64,000 nucleotides of DNA. Source: Yersinia massiliensis (GTDB lineage Bacteria; Pseudomonadota; Gammaproteobacteria; Enterobacterales; Enterobacteriaceae). Shown here in pieces: positions 62,733 to 64,000 of this stretch. How positions within the stretch are numbered: position 1 is the first letter of the stretch; each line of letters begins with the position of its first letter. The stretch lies in assembly GCF_003048255.1 (NCBI RefSeq), contig NZ_CP028487.1:1364001-1428000 (forward strand), read 5' to 3'. A program made the translations under genes and the position numbers. The notes beneath the pieces are model-generated. The model had not been told where the DNA came from. It worked only from the letters and a program-made list of their open reading frames with translations, and made no database searches.

Positions 62733-64000
62733 ATGACGAGTCACTACACAGTGGCGGATTATTTACTGGATCGTTTAGCAGAGATTGGCATTCGGCATCT
62801 CTTTGGTGTTCCTGGCGATTTTAACCTTCATTTTTTAGATCATGTGATCAGCCACCCGGTGATTAAGTGGGTTGGGTGTGCTAATGAATTGAATGCGGCA
62901 TATGCCGCCGATGGCTATGCCCGAGTCATGCCTGCGGCAGCGTTGTTGACAACCTCGGGGGTCGGTGAACTGAGCGCTATCAATGGTATTGCAGGCAGTT
63001 TCACTGAATACCTTCCGGTGATTCATATTGTTGGCACCCCCACGCTGCGGTCGCAAAAAAACGGTGAATTACTGCATCACTCTTTAGGTGATGGTAACTT
63101 CAGCCATTTTTCCCATATGGCGAAAGAGGTGACTTGTGCGCAAGCCAACCTGACTGCTGATAATGCGGCCTATGAAATAGATCGTGTGTTAGGGGCGGCC
63201 TTATCGCAACGGCGGCCCGTTTACCTCTCGCTTCCCAGTGATGTTGCGCAGACGGACATCGCAATCTATCAAGGTACATTGGCCTTACCTCAACCCGTCT
63301 TATCACCGACAGCGTTACAGGCATTTATTAATGCGGCACGTGAAAAATTGCAATCAGCACATCGGGTGGCACTGCTGGCAGATTTTCTTGCTGACAGATT
63401 TGATATGCAGCTATCCCTGAATCGATGGCTAGCAGAGGTCAACTTGCCGCATTCGACGTTGCTGCTGGGTAAAGGGGTACTGGATGAAACGCATCCCCTG
63501 TTTATCGGGACTTATGCCGGTGCGGCCAGTGAGCCCCATGTTAAAGAATGCATTGAAAATGCCGACGTGCTCATCACTGTCGGGGTGTGTTTTGCCGACA
63601 TTATCACTGCTGGATTCAGCCAAAATATCAATCAGGATAATTGTATTAGTATCCAACCAGAGCAGGCCCGCATTGGACGAACATGTTTTAGCCAGATTCC
63701 GATGCGAGCCGCCATTGAAGCTTTGCACGAATTGTGCAAAACGTTGCAGGACGAATGGCAACAACCCGTCATTACGCGACCTGAGCGGGCGGAACCCAAA
63801 TCTGATGTTTTGGACCAACAAGCATTTTGGTATCACATCCAGCAGTTCTTACGACCAAATGATCTTGTCTTGACCGATTTAGGCACCTCCTGCTTTGGTG
63901 CAGGCACGCTGAACTTGCCTTCAGGCTGCACATATATGTCTCAGGCATTATGGGAGTCGATCGGATTTAGTTTACCGGCTGCCTATGGCGCGCAGTTGGC
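62733..64000 (+). CDS. ipdC: Indolepyruvate/phenylpyruvate decarboxylase-like ThDP enzyme, cut off by window end
   Basis: The frame from the ATG at 62733 (TAGGAG site upstream) runs to the end of the window, about 422 of an expected 550 residues. It starts YTVADYLLDRLAEIGIRHLF and shows the ThDP decarboxylase features FGVPGDFNLHFLDHV, with the catalytic Glu in WVGCANELNAAYAADGYAR (about residue 50), and LTTSGVGELSAINGIAGSF. It would convert indolepyruvate or phenylpyruvate to the aldehyde, with the Mg/ThDP site at the missing C-terminus. It could also be a related keto-acid decarboxylase. Confidence 0.85.
   Translation, partial: MTSHYTVADYLLDRLAEIGIRHLFGVPGDFNLHFLDHVISHPVIKWVGCANELNAAYAADGYARVMPAAALLTTSGVGELSAINGIAGSFTEYLPVIHIVGTPTLRSQKNGELLHHSLGDGNFSHFSHMAKEVTCAQANLTADNAAYEIDRVLGAALSQRRPVYLSLPSDVAQTDIAIYQGTLALPQPVLSPTALQAFINAAREKLQSAHRVALLADFLADRFDMQLSLNRWLAEVNLPHSTLLLGKGVLDETHPLFIGTYAGAASEPHVKECIENADVLITVGVCFADIITAGFSQNINQDNCISIQPEQARIGRTCFSQIPMRAAIEALHELCKTLQDEWQQPVITRPERAEPKSDVLDQQAFWYHIQQFLRPNDLVLTDLGTSCFGAGTLNLPSGCTYMSQALWESIGFSLPAAYGAQL

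Overview
The window looks like chromosome from a Yersinia-like member of the Enterobacterales. The backbone order hemF - ypeA - yfeY - yfeX - cysPUWAM - crr/ptsI/ptsH - cysK - cysZ - zipA - ligA - ypeB - gltX - tRNA-Val/Lys - nupC - mntH matches the E. coli-type order. The genes inserted between these blocks are an RpiR-regulated sialic acid cluster, a group 2 capsule locus and a sugar ABC/oxidoreductase cluster. The genus is inferred from gene content and protein similarity recalled by eye; no search was run.

Layout. 0-1.8 kb: yaiI (partial), hemF and ypeA. 2.2-11.6 kb: an eight-gene operon-like cluster on the + strand with a ribose-type ABC importer, a D-apionate-lactonase-like protein, a Gfo/Idh/MocA dehydrogenase, an aldo/keto reductase, a rhodanese-type sulfurtransferase and an SDR. 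It ends in a three-copy tandem repeat. 12-14.6 kb: ygiW, yfeY and yfeX. 14.8-21 kb: the sialic acid catabolic cluster nanA-nanE / nanK-nanQ-nanR-nanT, with palindromic candidate NanR operators at both promoters. 21.3-26.1 kb: sulfate/thiosulfate uptake and cysteine synthesis (cysPUWA, cysM).

26.9-39.1 kb: a group 2 (ABC-transporter-dependent) capsule locus with two convergent arms. kpsE-D-C-S runs on the + strand. On the - strand, kpsM-kpsT is followed by three serotype-type genes: a Stealth-family phosphotransferase, an unknown exported protein and a glycosyltransferase/CDP-glycerol-phosphotransferase fusion. A canonical ops (RfaH) element lies before kpsM. The three-gene block is markedly AT-rich and suggests a phosphodiester-linked capsule polymer. 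39.6-45.1 kb: the MacAB tripartite-efflux pair, divergent from an OmpR/histidine-kinase two-component system.

45.2-53.6 kb: conserved PTS, cysteine, division and replication genes. 53.7-54.7 kb: a FlxA-like coiled-coil protein and a DUF925 nucleotidyltransferase. 54.9-57.8 kb: two tRNA-Ala(GGC), gltX, three tRNA-Val(TAC), one intact tRNA-Lys(TTT) and two broken tRNA-Lys copies, both carrying the same 64-nt insertion in the T loop. 58-64 kb: nupC, mntH (with a Fur-box-like site), a DUF2502 protein, a YghZ-type aldo/keto reductase and the start of ipdC, which runs off the window.

The most interesting parts are the phosphopolymer-type capsule block, the sugar-oxidation cluster with its unexpected sulfurtransferase, and the structured insertion shared by the tRNA-Lys remnants.
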